Shown: piece by piece, positions 11,801 to 20,987 of the stretch
Layout of the letters: the number at the start of each line of letters is the position of its first letter
Position numbering within the stretch: position 1 is the first letter of the stretch
DNA from: Astragalus membranaceus
Taxonomy: Eukaryota; Streptophyta; Magnoliopsida; Fabales; Fabaceae
DNA: 64,000 nt
Reading direction: 5' to 3'
NCBI GenBank assembly: GCA_039519185.1
Contig: CM076851.1
Location: 94,314,387 to 94,378,386, forward strand
Notes under the pieces: model-generated
The model's database searches: none
Seen by the model: only the letters and a program-made list of their open reading frames with translations
What the model was told of the DNA's origin: nothing
Position numbers and translations under genes: made by a program

Positions 11801-13176
11801 ATGAAGATTTCAAATTAGATTCCAGTGGTGTGTTGAGGTTCCGGGGTAGGATCTGTGTTCCGGACGATGAAGAGATGAGAAAGGCAATTTTAGAGGAGGG
11901 TCACCGTAGCAAGTTGAGTATCCATCCTGGAGCGACGAAGATGTATCAAGATCTGAAAAAGATGTTTTGGTGGTATGGTATGAAGAGAGATGTGGCACAG
12001 TTTGTGTATGCCTGTTTGACCTGTCAGAAATCTAAGGTTGAGCATCAGAAGCCTGCAGGGTTAATGCAACCGTTGGAAGTTCCAGAGTGGAAATGGGATA
12101 GCATAGCGATGGATTTTGTGACGGGATTACCGAATACAGTTAAGGGTCATGACGCTATTTGGGTGATCATTGATAGGTTAACGAAGTCTGCTCATTTTAT
12201 TCCTATTAATATCACTTATCCGGTGTCGAGGTTGGCAGAGGTCTATGTAAAAGAAATTGTGAGGCTGCACGGTGTTCCGAAGAGTATTGTGTCAGATAGG
12301 GATCCGAGGTTCACTTCTGAGTTTTGGAAGAGTTTGCAAAAGGAATTGGGTTCAAAGTTGAAAATGAGTTCAGCGTATCATCCTCAGACGGATGGTCAGT
12401 CGGAAAGAACAATTCAGTCGTTAGAGGATTTGTTGAGGGCTTGTGTATTGGAACAGCGGGGTTCGTGGGATTCCTACCTTGCGTTGATTGAGTTTACCTA
12501 TAACAACAGTCACCATTCCAGTATCGGGATGGCACCGTTTGAAGCATTGTATGGTCGAAAGTGTAGGACACCATTATGTTGGTATGAGTCGGGAGAGAGC
12601 GTAGTGTTGGGTCCGGAGATTGTCCGGGAGACTACAGAGAAGATCAAGATGATCCGTGAGAAGATGAAGGCTTCGCAGAGTCGTCAGAAGAGTTATCATG
12701 ACAAGCGAAGGAAGGCTTTAGAGTTTCAGGAGGGTGAGCATGTGTTCTTGAGGGTTTCTCCTACTACCGGTGTTGGTCGAGCGTTGAAATCGAAGAAGCT
12801 CACTCCTCGATTTGTTGGTCCTTATCAGATTTCTGAAAGAATCGGAAATGTGGCTTATAGAGTGGCTTTACCGCCAAATCTTTCGAACTTGCACGACGTG
12901 TTTCACGTGTCGCAACTTCGGAAGTATGTTTCAGATCCATCTCATGTGATCCATATGGATGATGTGGAGGTGCGGGACAATCTCACTGTGGAGACGATGC
13001 CCGTACGGATTGAGGATCGTGAAGTGAAAGCGCTTAGAGGCAAAGAGATTGCATTGGTGAAAGTGGTCTGGCTAGGAGCTGCCGGCGAGAGTATGACTTG
13101 GGAGTTAGAGAGCAAGATGCGAGAATCCTACCCAGAGTTGTTTGATCAGGTAAATTTCGAGGACGAAATATTCTAA
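8806..13176 (+). CDS. Gag-protease-RT-RNase H-integrase-chromodomain polyprotein of element A
   Basis: A single 1456-residue frame starts at the ATG after the primer site (MAGRNDAALAAAL) and has no stop. Domains in order: a retrotransposon gag region (to about residue 230); three CCHC zinc knuckles (about 255-315: CYKCGKPGHKSTTC, CYRCGKKGHMAAEC, CFNCGESGHISTKC); an aspartic protease with DTGA near 351; a reverse transcriptase with VDYRQLNK and the FIDD active site near 672; RNase H with CDAS near 820 and VADALSR; an integrase with an HHCC finger and a DD35E triad (D about 1102, D about 1163, E about 1199); a GPY/F module; and a chromodomain (about 1402-1447) with VKVVW and MTWE. This is complete for a Tekay chromovirus. 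The stop lies next to the polypurine tract. The protein drives reverse transcription, and the chromodomain probably steers integration into heterochromatin. Confidence 0.97.
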   Translation: MAGRNDAALAAALQAMAQAVQGQQNAGDNAGFRSLTTFQRENPPTFKGKYDPDGAMAWLKEIERIFRVMDCTVEQKVRFGTHMLAEEADDWWLATRQRLEAVQEEITWEVFSREFRRKYFPEDVRGKKEIEFLELKQGGMSVTAYAAKFVELAKFYPHYSEATAEFSKCIKFENGLRPDIKKAIGYQKIRVFADLVDSCRIFEEDSTAHYKATSERKGKFQSRSKPYEVPAGKGYQRAAGGKGSSGGDAPASIVCYKCGKPGHKSTTCRSDERNCYRCGKKGHMAAECKVKDVVCFNCGESGHISTKCTKPKKERSTGKVFALAGEEPDDDDGLIRGTCFINGTSLKSLIDTGATHCFISVDCCKRLGLVLSAMCGDMAVDTPAKGSVITSQVCSQCPVSIFGRDFIVNFVCLPLRGLDVILGMDWLENNHVHINCRSKSVSFGEESSVLISAGQLRKLKKEGVQLFALMASLSAESQAVIGELEVVREFPEVFPDEIPGVPPEREVEFSIDLVPGTRPVSMAPYRMSASELSELKTQLEELLEKKFVRPSVSPWGAPVLLVKKKDGSMRLCVDYRQLNKVTIKNKYPLPGIDDLMDQLVGARVFSKIDLRSGYHQIKVKDEDVQKTAFRTRYGHYEYSVMPFGVTNAPGVFMEYMNRIFHNYLDRFVVIFIDDILVYSKSEEEHAEHLKSVLEVLKEKKLYAKLSKCEFWLKEVSFLGHVISGNGIAVDPAKVEAVLEWESPKSVTEIRSFLGLAGYYRRFIEGFSKLALPLTQLTCKGKVFVWDARCEESFMELKKRLTTSPVLTLPNPEEPFVVYCDASKMGLSGVLMQDGKVVAYASRQLRVHEKNYPTHDLELAAVVFVLKIWRHYLYGSRFEVFSDHKSLKYLFDQKELNMRQRRWLELLKDYDFGLNYHPGKANVVADALSRKSLHMSAMMVKELELIEEFRDLSLVCKMTPRSVKLGMLRIDNDFLGSIREAQKTDVKLVDLINGVGQSEDEDFKLDSSGVLRFRGRICVPDDEEMRKAILEEGHRSKLSIHPGATKMYQDLKKMFWWYGMKRDVAQFVYACLTCQKSKVEHQKPAGLMQPLEVPEWKWDSIAMDFVTGLPNTVKGHDAIWVIIDRLTKSAHFIPINITYPVSRLAEVYVKEIVRLHGVPKSIVSDRDPRFTSEFWKSLQKELGSKLKMSSAYHPQTDGQSERTIQSLEDLLRACVLEQRGSWDSYLALIEFTYNNSHHSSIGMAPFEALYGRKCRTPLCWYESGESVVLGPEIVRETTEKIKMIREKMKASQSRQKSYHDKRRKALEFQEGEHVFLRVSPTTGVGRALKSKKLTPRFVGPYQISERIGNVAYRVALPPNLSNLHDVFHVSQLRKYVSDPSHVIHMDDVEVRDNLTVETMPVRIEDREVKALRGKEIALVKVVWLGAAGESMTWELESKMRESYPELFDQVNFEDEIF

Positions 13177-13188
13177 GTGGGGGAGAGT
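13177..13188 (+). other. Polypurine tract of element A
   Basis: GTGGGGGAGAGT lies immediately before the 3' LTR and directly after the polyprotein stop codon. It primes plus-strand synthesis in this family. The same tract occurs in reverse complement at 58401-58412 for element E. Confidence 0.9.
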
Positions 13189-13702
13189 TGTAACACCCTA
13201 AATATTTAATTAATTCATTTAATTAAGTATTTAGGTATTTCTTTTATTTAATTGAGTTTTAATTATTTGTTAGAAGTGTTTTAATTAATTTTGGTGGTAT
13301 TAGGAGGGAGTGGAGGGGCCACTTGCATGACTTGGGCTTAAGTGAAAAGCCCAAGCCCATGATCCAATGTATGCGAAGTGGTTAGGTTGTTGGGGGCTAG
13401 GGTTTTGTGGCCAATTACGAAATTTTGGAGACAAGAGAGAAAAGAAAGAGAGGAGCGTGAGAAAGAGAGAGGAAGAGGCGGCCAAGAGGAGAAGGAGAAG
13501 AGGAAATTCGAAGAGCAAGGAGAGAAGAGATCTCCATCGTAGCTGAGGTTCTGTTGGTGATTGCATCCAGGACATCGAATTCTTCTTCTTGAAAAGGTTA
13601 GGGGAGCTCTATCATTCTATCTAATAGATCACATGATGAGTCCTAGATCTAGGGTTAGACTAGATTTTCTTGATGTCTTCTTGATAGGTTGTTGATGTTG
13701 AT

Positions 13703-13706
<4 letters not shown>

Positions 13707-13796
<90 letters not shown>

Positions 13797-13837
13797 GCGA
13801 ATTGATGTGTTCCTTATAGGTTGTTGATGTTGATCTT

Positions 13838-13887
<50 letters not shown>

Positions 13888-13924
13888 AATTGAGGTGTTC
13901 TTGATAAGGAACACATCAATTCGC

Positions 13925-14017
<93 letters not shown>

Positions 14018-14055
14018 AATTGAGGTGTTCTTGATAGGTTGTTGATGTTGATCTT

Positions 14056-14112
<57 letters not shown>
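13707..14112. repeat. Expanded (AT)n tracts with an inverted spacer in the 3' LTR of element A
   Basis: Four (AT)n tracts are present where the 5' LTR has three. Between the second and third, GATAAGGAACACATCAATTC (13902-13921) is the reverse complement of the GAATTGATGTGTTCCTTAT spacer found once in each LTR, so one spacer was duplicated in inverted orientation. Confidence 0.85.
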
Positions 14113-14115
<3 letters not shown>

Positions 14116-14474
14116 AATTGATGCATGCCAGGAATTATTGATGTGTTCTTGAAAGGTTATTGATGTTGATTTCGTGATATGCGAATTGTTGGAATATGTA
14201 TATATATATATGTTGATTTCTTGATGTGTTCTTGATTTGCGAATTTTGGTATGTGGGAGTGTTGGAGTTTTCGTAAATTTGGTGAGTGGGTGCATAGGCG
14301 CCTAGGGCGCCAAGGTGATGTGATGATAGTGCTCAAAGGAATTTTGTTAATTGATTAATCTAAGTGTTATTTTGAGTGTTGAAAAATATAAGATTTTGAT
14401 GAGTTAAATTGCTAAAAATCAGTTTTAGGTGTTTTGGGAAGTTGCTGGAAAATTTGGTGATTTTTGGTTGCTGT

Positions 14475-14753
14475 AAGGGCGCCAGGCGCCTGGGTGTTGC
14501 AAATTTTCTGTGTGGCTGGGCGCTGGGTGCCAGCGCTGGGTGCCAGCGCTGGGCGCTGAGCGCCCATGCGCGTGTGTGTGTTGCGCCAAGGCGCTGGGCG
14601 CTGAGCCCCCGTGTGTGTTGCGTGTGTGCGTGTGTCTGTGCGCGCCTGGGCGCTGGGCGCCTGTGGCGTGTTGCCTGTGGCGTGTTGTGTTGTGCGCCTG
14701 GGCGCTGGGCGCCAGTGCGCGTGTTGCCTGGTTGCCTGGGCGCCTAAGGCGCC
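14475..14753. repeat. GC-rich palindromic array in the 3' LTR of element A
   Basis: Counterpart of the array at 7050-7334. A GGGTGCCAGCGCT unit is duplicated near 14526-14545, and a CGCCAGGCGCTGGG unit present in the 5' LTR is missing, so the array has changed since insertion while the flanks are almost unchanged. Confidence 0.85.
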
Positions 14754-16124
14754 AATTTCAGTATGTTGCTTGATTTTTCCCAAACTTATTTTTAACATAA
14801 CTTTTGACTCAGACGTCCGTTTTGAACGATTCGAAAAGTGTCGTGAAGCTTTTTACGTTGTCTATCTGTGGGTCCAATTTTTAAAATAAAAAGTTGTTAG
14901 TTTCGGATTGTTTGTGGGCGCCCAAGTGGCCATCCCCGGTGATCGTCCTAGTGACATTGAAAAATTTTATGGAGCTCTTTAAAAATCCTTTTTGGTGTAT
15001 AAACAACAGTTTTCAACGTGGTAGTGTCAAATTGATGATTTTGACGAGGATGCCCTTGGTGGCTAGTCAAATGACTGTTTTGCCCCTAGTGGCCAAAGTT
15101 GTAGATAATGATGTGTAAATGACGAGGATGCCCTTGGTGGTTAGACAAATGACGTTTTTGCCCTCAGTGGCTATTGTTTGAGTCGATTGATATTTATGTG
15201 TAAGTGACGATGAAAACCCAGTGACGTTCGAGGCCCGAAGGGCTAAGTGATGTTAAGGTCTAAATGGCCAACAGACGTTGTGTGCTGATTGTGAATTGGC
15301 AGGTGCTGTGCTCTTTGTGAGCAAAACCGGTAAGTGACGGGTCACATAGTTGACCACGATTTGAGTAATTGAGTGTTTGTGTGTTGTGAGTGGTGCATGT
15401 CATAGTGTCTCATGCCCATATGCATAAACCCAGTGACGTTTTTGGGGCCTGAGTGGCTAAGTGACGATGAGGCCTTAAGGGCTAAGCGACGTTTTATGAA
15501 AATGTACCTCATGCATATGCCCGCGAGTGGGTTGCATTTCATAAGCCTACATGACATGAGATGAGTTATTGTAAGTGATGTGAATGATGACTGTGATGTG
15601 GATATTTAGTGTTTTGGATGCTGATTGTTCTAGTGCGTAGCCTATGATTAGTACTTATCATATTTTCTATTATATGGATTGAAATGATGCTCACCCTTTC
15701 CTGTTTGAATGTTACCCCCGTGTTGGTAACGTGCAGGTGATTCCCAGTGAACGCCTTAGCTTCACTTCTTGAGTCGAGTCGTCATGCTCTGATACGTAGC
15801 ACTCAGGGGGGGGGGGGAACGAACTCGACATTTTATTAATGATTTTTCTGGTTGTTATGTCCATGTGGACTCTTCTGTTATGTTTTATTATTTTCCGCTG
15901 CGTAGTTGGTTTTGTTATGTTGAGTTTTATAAGCGACGTTAAATCGAGGCTTGAGATTCTTTATTTGTGACGTGCTACGTGAACGCATGATTACTGAGTT
16001 GAACTGTTTTTAAAATTGATAAGCGACGTTTTATTGAAGTATGTGTAACATTCCCTATGAACGAATTTTTTAAACTCTGATTTTTATAAACAAAGTGACG
16101 GGTAGAAAGGGGTGTTACACATGC

Positions 16125-16253
16125 ACCATTTCAAAATAAAAAAAATAATTTAGGTTCATCGTCTCATCATTACACCGTTTGGATGAACTGAAAAATAATT
16201 TTTATACTCTGATATTTTTATTTTAAATTGCCGGGTAGAAATGGGGTGTTACA
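16125..16253 (+). mobile_element. Leader remnant of the Ogre/Tat-like element joined to the end of a Tekay-type LTR
   Basis: 16125 to about 16178 continues the leader interrupted by element A (same CATCGTCTCATCATTACA style as 5900-5930). From about 16179 the sequence matches the last 75 bp of the LTR of element C (54780-54856), with CTCTGATATTTTT, TTGCCGGGTAGAAATGGGG and the terminus TGTTACA at 16253. I infer this is the end of the outer element whose polyprotein fragment lies at 1-407. A deletion would have removed the Ogre/Tat interior and most of the outer 3' LTR. Confidence 0.6.
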
Positions 16254-16880
16254 ACGGCGACGGCGAATGACCAAGCGACGATGAAGGCCCCCGGTAATCA
16301 CACAGTGGCAACTATAACCCCAAACCACCTCCACCGTACAACACCCACACCCACCGTCGTTCTCCTCCCCTTCGCACCCGTTACTTCTTCTTCTCTCTTT
16401 CTTCTCATTTTTTCCTTTCGTTTGCTTTCTCTCGATCTCTCCACGATTTTCCTCTCTCACTTCATTGATGAAATTTCGTTTTCTCTCTTCCCTTGTGTTT
16501 GTGCAGCGCCGGATGTGTAGAGATGGAATGAAAAATTAGGTTCTGTTGTTTTTAAAGTGGGCTTCTATCGCACAGAGGGAACAGAAAACGAAAGTGACTG
16601 AAGCCAATGGAGGTCAAACGGTGGTGAAGCCTGATCTGGAAGTGAGTGGTGGGTGGTGGTGGGTTTGAAAGGAATAACAGAAGAGTGTTTGAAAGAAAGA
16701 GTGAGAGGTCGGTTCATCTGAAAAGAGTAGTGGAATTTTGAATTTCACTTTACTGTTCATAAGTAGTAGATGTGTTACTGTTCATCAGTTTTCCCTCTTA
16801 TAGTTGATGAATAGTGGAGATTTTGATGAACAGTGCTTAAAACTGATAAAGTCGATTGATCTTTATAAAGGATAGATTTT
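16254..16880. other. Non-coding spacer, no recognised gene
   Basis: Mixed-composition sequence with a CT-rich stretch (16340-16500). The 80-residue frames on both strands over 16218-16520 are low-complexity and match nothing I know. 'TACTGTTCAT' and 'GATGAACAGT' motifs recur between 16750 and 16835 and could be a small inverted-repeat element, but I could not define ends. Confidence 0.4.
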
Positions 16881-18465
16881 TGACAAAACCTCTCCCCTCA
16901 CCATCCAAAATTGTCTCCTTTAAATAGTCATTTCTTGATATAATCGACTAAAACTCTACCTATTCCACTCATATTCTACTAACTCATGAGTTTATTGTCA
17001 ATTAAAGCAATAATTCCTATGAACGTGAAACCCCCCCCTTTCAATGCATAATTGTTACATAAAAAAGTATTTTAAAAGTCAAATAATTATTTATTATTTC
17101 AAAAATATATATTTTTTGATTAAAAAGGAAAATACATGTGTATTGTAATATTTTGAATTCATTTAAACTATTATAATTGTTCAATAAAGTTATTCAACTA
17201 ATTTAGCTTTTCACCAATTCTAATAATAATAATATAATTTCTTTGTAAATAAATAAAAAAAGTTGAGAATGAATTGTAATCAATATTTAAAAAACAATAA
17301 ATAGTAATTATTAAAAAAAAGGAAATTCATTTTAGAATGCATCATTAATTCATTAGTGTCAAGAATGAACAGTAATTAATATAAAATATAAAAACCAATT
17401 TTTTACATTTAATAGTATATTAAAAATAAAATCAAAGTGTCATTTATATAAAAAACATAATTAAATATAAATATAAATAAATATCATGAAAATGTTCAAA
17501 ATTAAAGTATTTATTATGTGTAAATTATAAATTAATATTAGATTAGATAAAAAATTATGATAAGCATTATATATGTATCTATTAAATCTCATTCATTGTA
17601 ACCAAAGAAATAAATGGAAATAGCATTAGATGAAGAGATTCCTACACAAACAAAATCATGAGATAATAATATTTTATGTCAATTATATAAAAAATTTCAT
17701 TTTTAAAATTTACACCAATTCATCAATAAATAGAAATGGGTTGAATTTTTGAAATCTCGTTGTTAGATAGAGTGCCTAAGTTTCCCTTATTTTGATACGT
17801 GAAATAGCATTAAAAATTTAATTACTATATAATTAGTCATATTTTAAGTTTTTTTTTCTAAAAACATTGCAATATCATTAAGCAGAACTAATTTTTGAGA
17901 GAATATTCAAGATGTTTGATACATAATATTTAAAACCACCAATATGAATAGTTTTTCTAAATAAAATATTATTTAGTTTAATGGTGAAATTAATTAGTTA
18001 ATTAATAAGGGTAATGGAAAAGTTTTAAATCATGAATCAAATTAATTTATAGTTATTATTATTATACATTATAAATTTGTGGTTTTTTAAGTTATAGCTG
18101 CCTTTTGATTTTTTAGTAATAATGTACCAATATTTAATTTTAATTACTTTTAGGTTTTCAGTAAAACAAATAGATTTAGCTTTATGCCTCATCCATCTAT
18201 CAATATAGTTTAATTGCAAAAAAACCATATATGTTGCGTGACATATGTACATATTTATTTGGGGTCAACATTAAAACGTATATGTCATATACCAAAAAAG
18301 ACATATATGTCAATATTTAACTATATTAATATAAATGTATTTTAAAACACAACAAAATTGTAAGTTTAATAAAAAAAATATTTTACAAACAAACGTAGAT
18401 GTGGCATGGCCATTATTATTCATCCTTTTGTTTACAACCATTAATGGAAAATACAATATATAACG

Positions 18466-18518
<53 letters not shown>

Positions 18519-18790
18519 TTAAAAATGCTTTGAAACTTTTTGAAATATACTTTTAAAAATATATTACAAAATTTGTAACATATATATAAACATGTTAATT
18601 TTTATATTTCTATAAGAAAATATTATTCTAATATAAATATAAAAATAATTAATTAATATTCCACTAAGAAGATCATTTAATAAGTTAGTGGCAATTAATT
18701 TTTTTATTAAAATTAAAGTATTTTTTATGTCTAAATAAGAAATAAATATTTTAATACATAAAAATTTTTGAGAAAAATTGTGGAGATAGG
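16880..18790. repeat. AT-rich dispersed repeat, copy 1
   Basis: No coding potential. Blocks here recur in the same order and orientation at 44980-47905. GACTAAAACTCTACC (about 16949) matches 44997. CTTTCAATGCATAATTGTTA (17038) matches 45087. The AAATAGCATTAGATG block (17619) matches about 46207. ATTCCACTAAGA...GTTAGTGGCAATTA (18657) matches about 47781. An (AT)n tract lies at 18471-18516. The element class is unknown: I see no LTR, TIR or coding domain. Confidence 0.65.
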
Positions 18791-19008
18791 TAAAATGGAC
18801 TATTTATTTAGAGGCCTTAATAGGATATAGACTTTTAAAAAAACTTTCAGTCCAGGCCAGACTTTTAAAAAGGCCAAATAAGGCCCCAAAAAAAGCATAT
18901 AAGAGGTTAGGCGTTTGCTTTTCCCACACCCCCTCCTACTCGAAACACATCCCATAAGGGTGTGAAATGACCAAAAGGCCAGGCCAAACCTCTTTTTTTT
19001 CACGAATT

Positions 19009-19150
19009 TTCACCTGTTCGAACACGGGCCTTCGAACAGGTTCGCACGAGGCCATTCGCGTGTGTTAAATATGGGGACACACCCTCTTGGGTGTTTTTCA
19101 CCTGTTCGAATGGGGTCATGCGAATAGGTTCGCATGATGCTGTTCGAACC
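19009..19150. repeat. TTCGAACAGG-type repeat block 1 in the Mutator-like element
   Basis: Four to five imperfect copies of CACCTGTTCGAA and its reverse complement TTCGAACAGGTTCGCA alternate in both orientations. They are joined by short CATG/CATTCG links. A second block of the same module lies at 19738-19905, on the other side of the truncated gene. Confidence 0.8.
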
Positions 19151-19310
19151 AGTGTTGCAGAGCGACAGATATTGGACGTCTCAGATTCCACCGACAGTTT
19201 TGATCAACGGCTTACAATCAGTCAAATGTGTGTCAGATAAAGGAGTGGATGTCAATCCCTTTGGAAAATGTGTCTGAACGGATAGAATTTAAACGGCTCA
19301 GATTTGTGAT

Positions 19311-19673
19311 CTAAAAATGAGACCCGTATGTGGGCAAGACAGAACCATCAGCAGGTCCACCAGGGAATGAGAATGTAGCCCTAGGAGCAGCAGCAGGCTC
19401 CTGAGGCTCAACATCCTCCTCATGTTGAGCACCAACCTCCTCATGTGCATGACCAGAAGGGCCGGCCAGCTCATATGCCGGAAATTGACCATCACGCTCA
19501 ATATCCCGGCCAATATCATCAACCTCCGGTGGGGGAGGAGGGACGTCTAATCTGTCCCTACGCCTACCCCTCCGGGAAGGTTCAGCTCCATCTTGCCTCC
19601 GTTTGCGTTTGGAAGCCGTCGGGGGTGGCCTACGCTCCGGCTGTAGCGAACTACCGCCACGATGCCTCACCAT
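19311..19673 (-). pseudogene. Truncated N-terminus of a plant mobile domain (PMD) protein
   Basis: The minus-strand frame beginning at 19673 starts MVRHRGGSS. It continues through a basic, proline-rich segment (SKRKRRQDG, RRGRRRDRLD) and an acidic/Ala-Pro segment, and reaches FSFPGGPADGSVLPTYGSHF, then stops. PMD proteins of Mutator/Ty3-associated families typically begin MVR(T)RG and have FPGGP.D.SVL..Y..HVA..W at the start of the mobile domain. The match breaks after the H, so nearly the whole domain is lost. The frame has an upstream in-frame ATG at 19718, but the family start is the one at 19673. Function is unlikely. The family is linked to silencing and TE-derived regulation in plants. 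Confidence 0.6.
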
Positions 19674-19737
19674 ATCTGGACAACAACCATTAAACCAATT
19701 AAGCAACATAACCAGCAAAATAACAGAAACAATACTG

Positions 19738-19905
19738 TCACACCTGTTCGAACAGCATCATTCGCACCTGTTCGAACAGAATCATTCGCACCTGTTCGAA
19801 CAACCCCATTCGAACAGGTGTTCGCATGGCCTCATTCGAACGGTGTTCGCATGACCTCATTCGAACACCTTCGTTTTCACGTGTTCGCATGAGGTCATGC
19901 GAACA
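19738..19905. repeat. TTCGAACAGG-type repeat block 2 in the Mutator-like element
   Basis: About seven copies of a roughly 25-bp module, CATTCGCACCTGTTCGAACA and its inverted form, run in both orientations. TTCGAA is itself palindromic, so the tract can fold into several hairpins. It lies just upstream (minus strand) of the truncated PMD gene. Confidence 0.85.
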
Positions 19906-20385
19906 CAGCAGATGCACAGGAAAAAAAACCAAATGTACAGAAGGGAGAGAGGGTTACCTGAATGAAAATGGAACGATTAGAGAGAGTGAGAGGAGGCGAA
20001 CAAAACCCAGGTGGTCTTGAGGGTGTTTGTGGAGAAGATTGAGTGGGAGATTGGGTGAGATTGAGTGAGTTGTGAGAAGTTGAGTGAGAGTGAGAGTGAA
20101 GGGTAGGGTTCGAATGAGAGGGAGAGTGAAAGGGAAAGTGAGAGGAGTGAGGGGTGTGAGGGTGAGAGGAGTGTGTGTGTGTGTGTTTTTTTTTTAAGTT
20201 GAGGGTATTTTAGGGTTTTTAGAAGTTAGGGGGTGTGAAAGAGTAGGAGGGGGTGTGGAGAAAGTAATGGCCAGAGGTTATAGGCCGGCTCAGGCCTAAA
20301 AATTTCATTGTAGGCCACCACAACCGTCCGATTCTCTGATGGAGAAAATCAGTCGCCTTGAACGGGCAGTTAATAAGTTCTCTGC

Positions 20386-20569
20386 GGGAATGGATTGTCT
20401 AACTTGAGGGCGGGAAAAGGTAGCTACCTTTGGGCAATTTTAGCCATAAAAGAGGAGAGAGGATGTAGACAAATATGGAGGGAAATCAAGAGTGAGAAAA
20501 TGAGAGATGAGAGAGATAGAGACAAAGGTAGTTACCTTTTCCCGCCCTCAAGTTAGACAATCCATTCCC
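20386..20569. mobile_element. 184-bp Mutator-type MITE with 47-bp terminal inverted repeats
   Basis: Arms at 20386-20432 and 20523-20569 are reverse complements over 47 bp with one mismatch (AAAAGGTAGCTACC versus AAAAGGTAACTACC). Termini begin GGGAATGGATTGTC. The flanks GTTCTCTGC (20377-20385) and GTTCTCTAC (20570-20578) form a 9-bp target duplication with one mismatch, the length expected for Mutator elements. It lies about 420-600 bp upstream of the start codon of the O-fucosyltransferase gene, so it is in the promoter or 5' leader. Confidence 0.9.
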
Positions 20570-20987
20570 GTTCTCTACACCTATCTTCTGTTTGTATGTA
20601 TGAAAACAGATTCATCTCAGGTCTTGAAAGCCTATTTAAAAAGAATAAATAATCCATTATTTATAGTACCATTTCTTTCTTCCGCCTCCGAAGGATGGAG
20701 GGGATGCCTTTCAAAGCGCAGCCTGGCCTATTTCCAAACCCCCCCTCACGAGCACACGCTCTCTCCTTCTGTAATACTGGCTCTTCAATTTTTGTTTTTT
20801 GAATTTTTTGAATTTAATCCCATCCCAGATTCCAGGAATAGAAACACTGTCATTGTTTCTAGTTCCGGGTGTCTCTCACCCTCTACAGTTTTCCTGCAAA
20901 ATTCTCAAAACTGTGCTAGAGAGAGAAAGATAGAGAGCTGCGCGCGCACCGTAACTATGATGTGACACCGAGACATTGGATCGCCAA
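20570..20987 (+). promoter_or_regulatory. Promoter / 5' leader region of the O-fucosyltransferase gene
   Basis: Between the MITE and the start codon there is a TATTTAAAAAG motif (20632-20642) as a possible TATA element, and a GAGAGAG tract near 20920-20935. A 152-codon open frame at 20507-20965 ends before the start codon and looks like an uninterrupted leader, not a gene. The transcription start is not resolvable here. Confidence 0.4.

Larger units (their letters stand above)
5949..16119 (+). mobile_element. Element A: complete Tekay-type chromovirus (Ty3/gypsy LTR retrotransposon)
   Basis: The element spans 10171 bp between perfect 5-bp duplications CATGC (5944-5948 and 16120-16124). It has, in order, an LTR (5949-8694), a primer site, one unbroken gag-pol frame, a polypurine tract, and a second LTR (13189-16119). 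Both LTRs start TGTAACACCCTAA and end GGTGTTACA. By eye I count about 15 substitutions between the LTRs outside the microsatellites and the GC-rich array, so the insertion is young. LTRs of 2.7-2.9 kb, a C-terminal chromodomain and the initiator tRNA-Met primer site fit the Tekay (Del) lineage. All catalytic residues I looked for are present, so it may be autonomous. Confidence 0.95.
13189..16119 (+). repeat. 3' LTR of element A (2931 bp)
   Basis: Same termini as the 5' LTR. It is 185 bp longer, mostly from longer (AT)n tracts (about 13707-13795, 13841-13884, 13926-14014, 14058-14112). It also has an extra, partly inverted spacer near 13895-13926 and changes in the GC-rich array (14475-14753). 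A G-run near 15807 is longer than in the 5' copy. Confidence 0.95.
18812..20315. mobile_element. Mutator-like element (non-autonomous) carrying a truncated plant-mobile-domain gene
   Basis: Long, degenerate inverted ends flank the unit. The left segment CCCACACCCCCTCCTACTCG (18924-18943) pairs with the right segment GAGTAGGAGGGGGTGTGGAG (about 20241-20260). Further out, AGGCC-rich blocks occur on both sides (18812-18890 and 20268-20315). The exact termini and the 9-bp duplication could not be fixed. The cargo on the minus strand is the start of a plant-mobile-domain protein, a family often found inside Mutator-like elements. Confidence 0.5.

Noticed and set aside
16281..16520. 79-codon ORF rich in Leu, Ser and Phe with an apparent hydrophobic segment
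   Set aside because: It comes from a CT-rich tract, a frame of equal length lies on the other strand, and there is no recognisable family.
20507..20965. 152-codon ORF upstream of the O-fucosyltransferase gene
   Set aside because: It starts inside the MITE and has no domain. It is most likely promoter or leader sequence, although an upstream ORF effect cannot be excluded.
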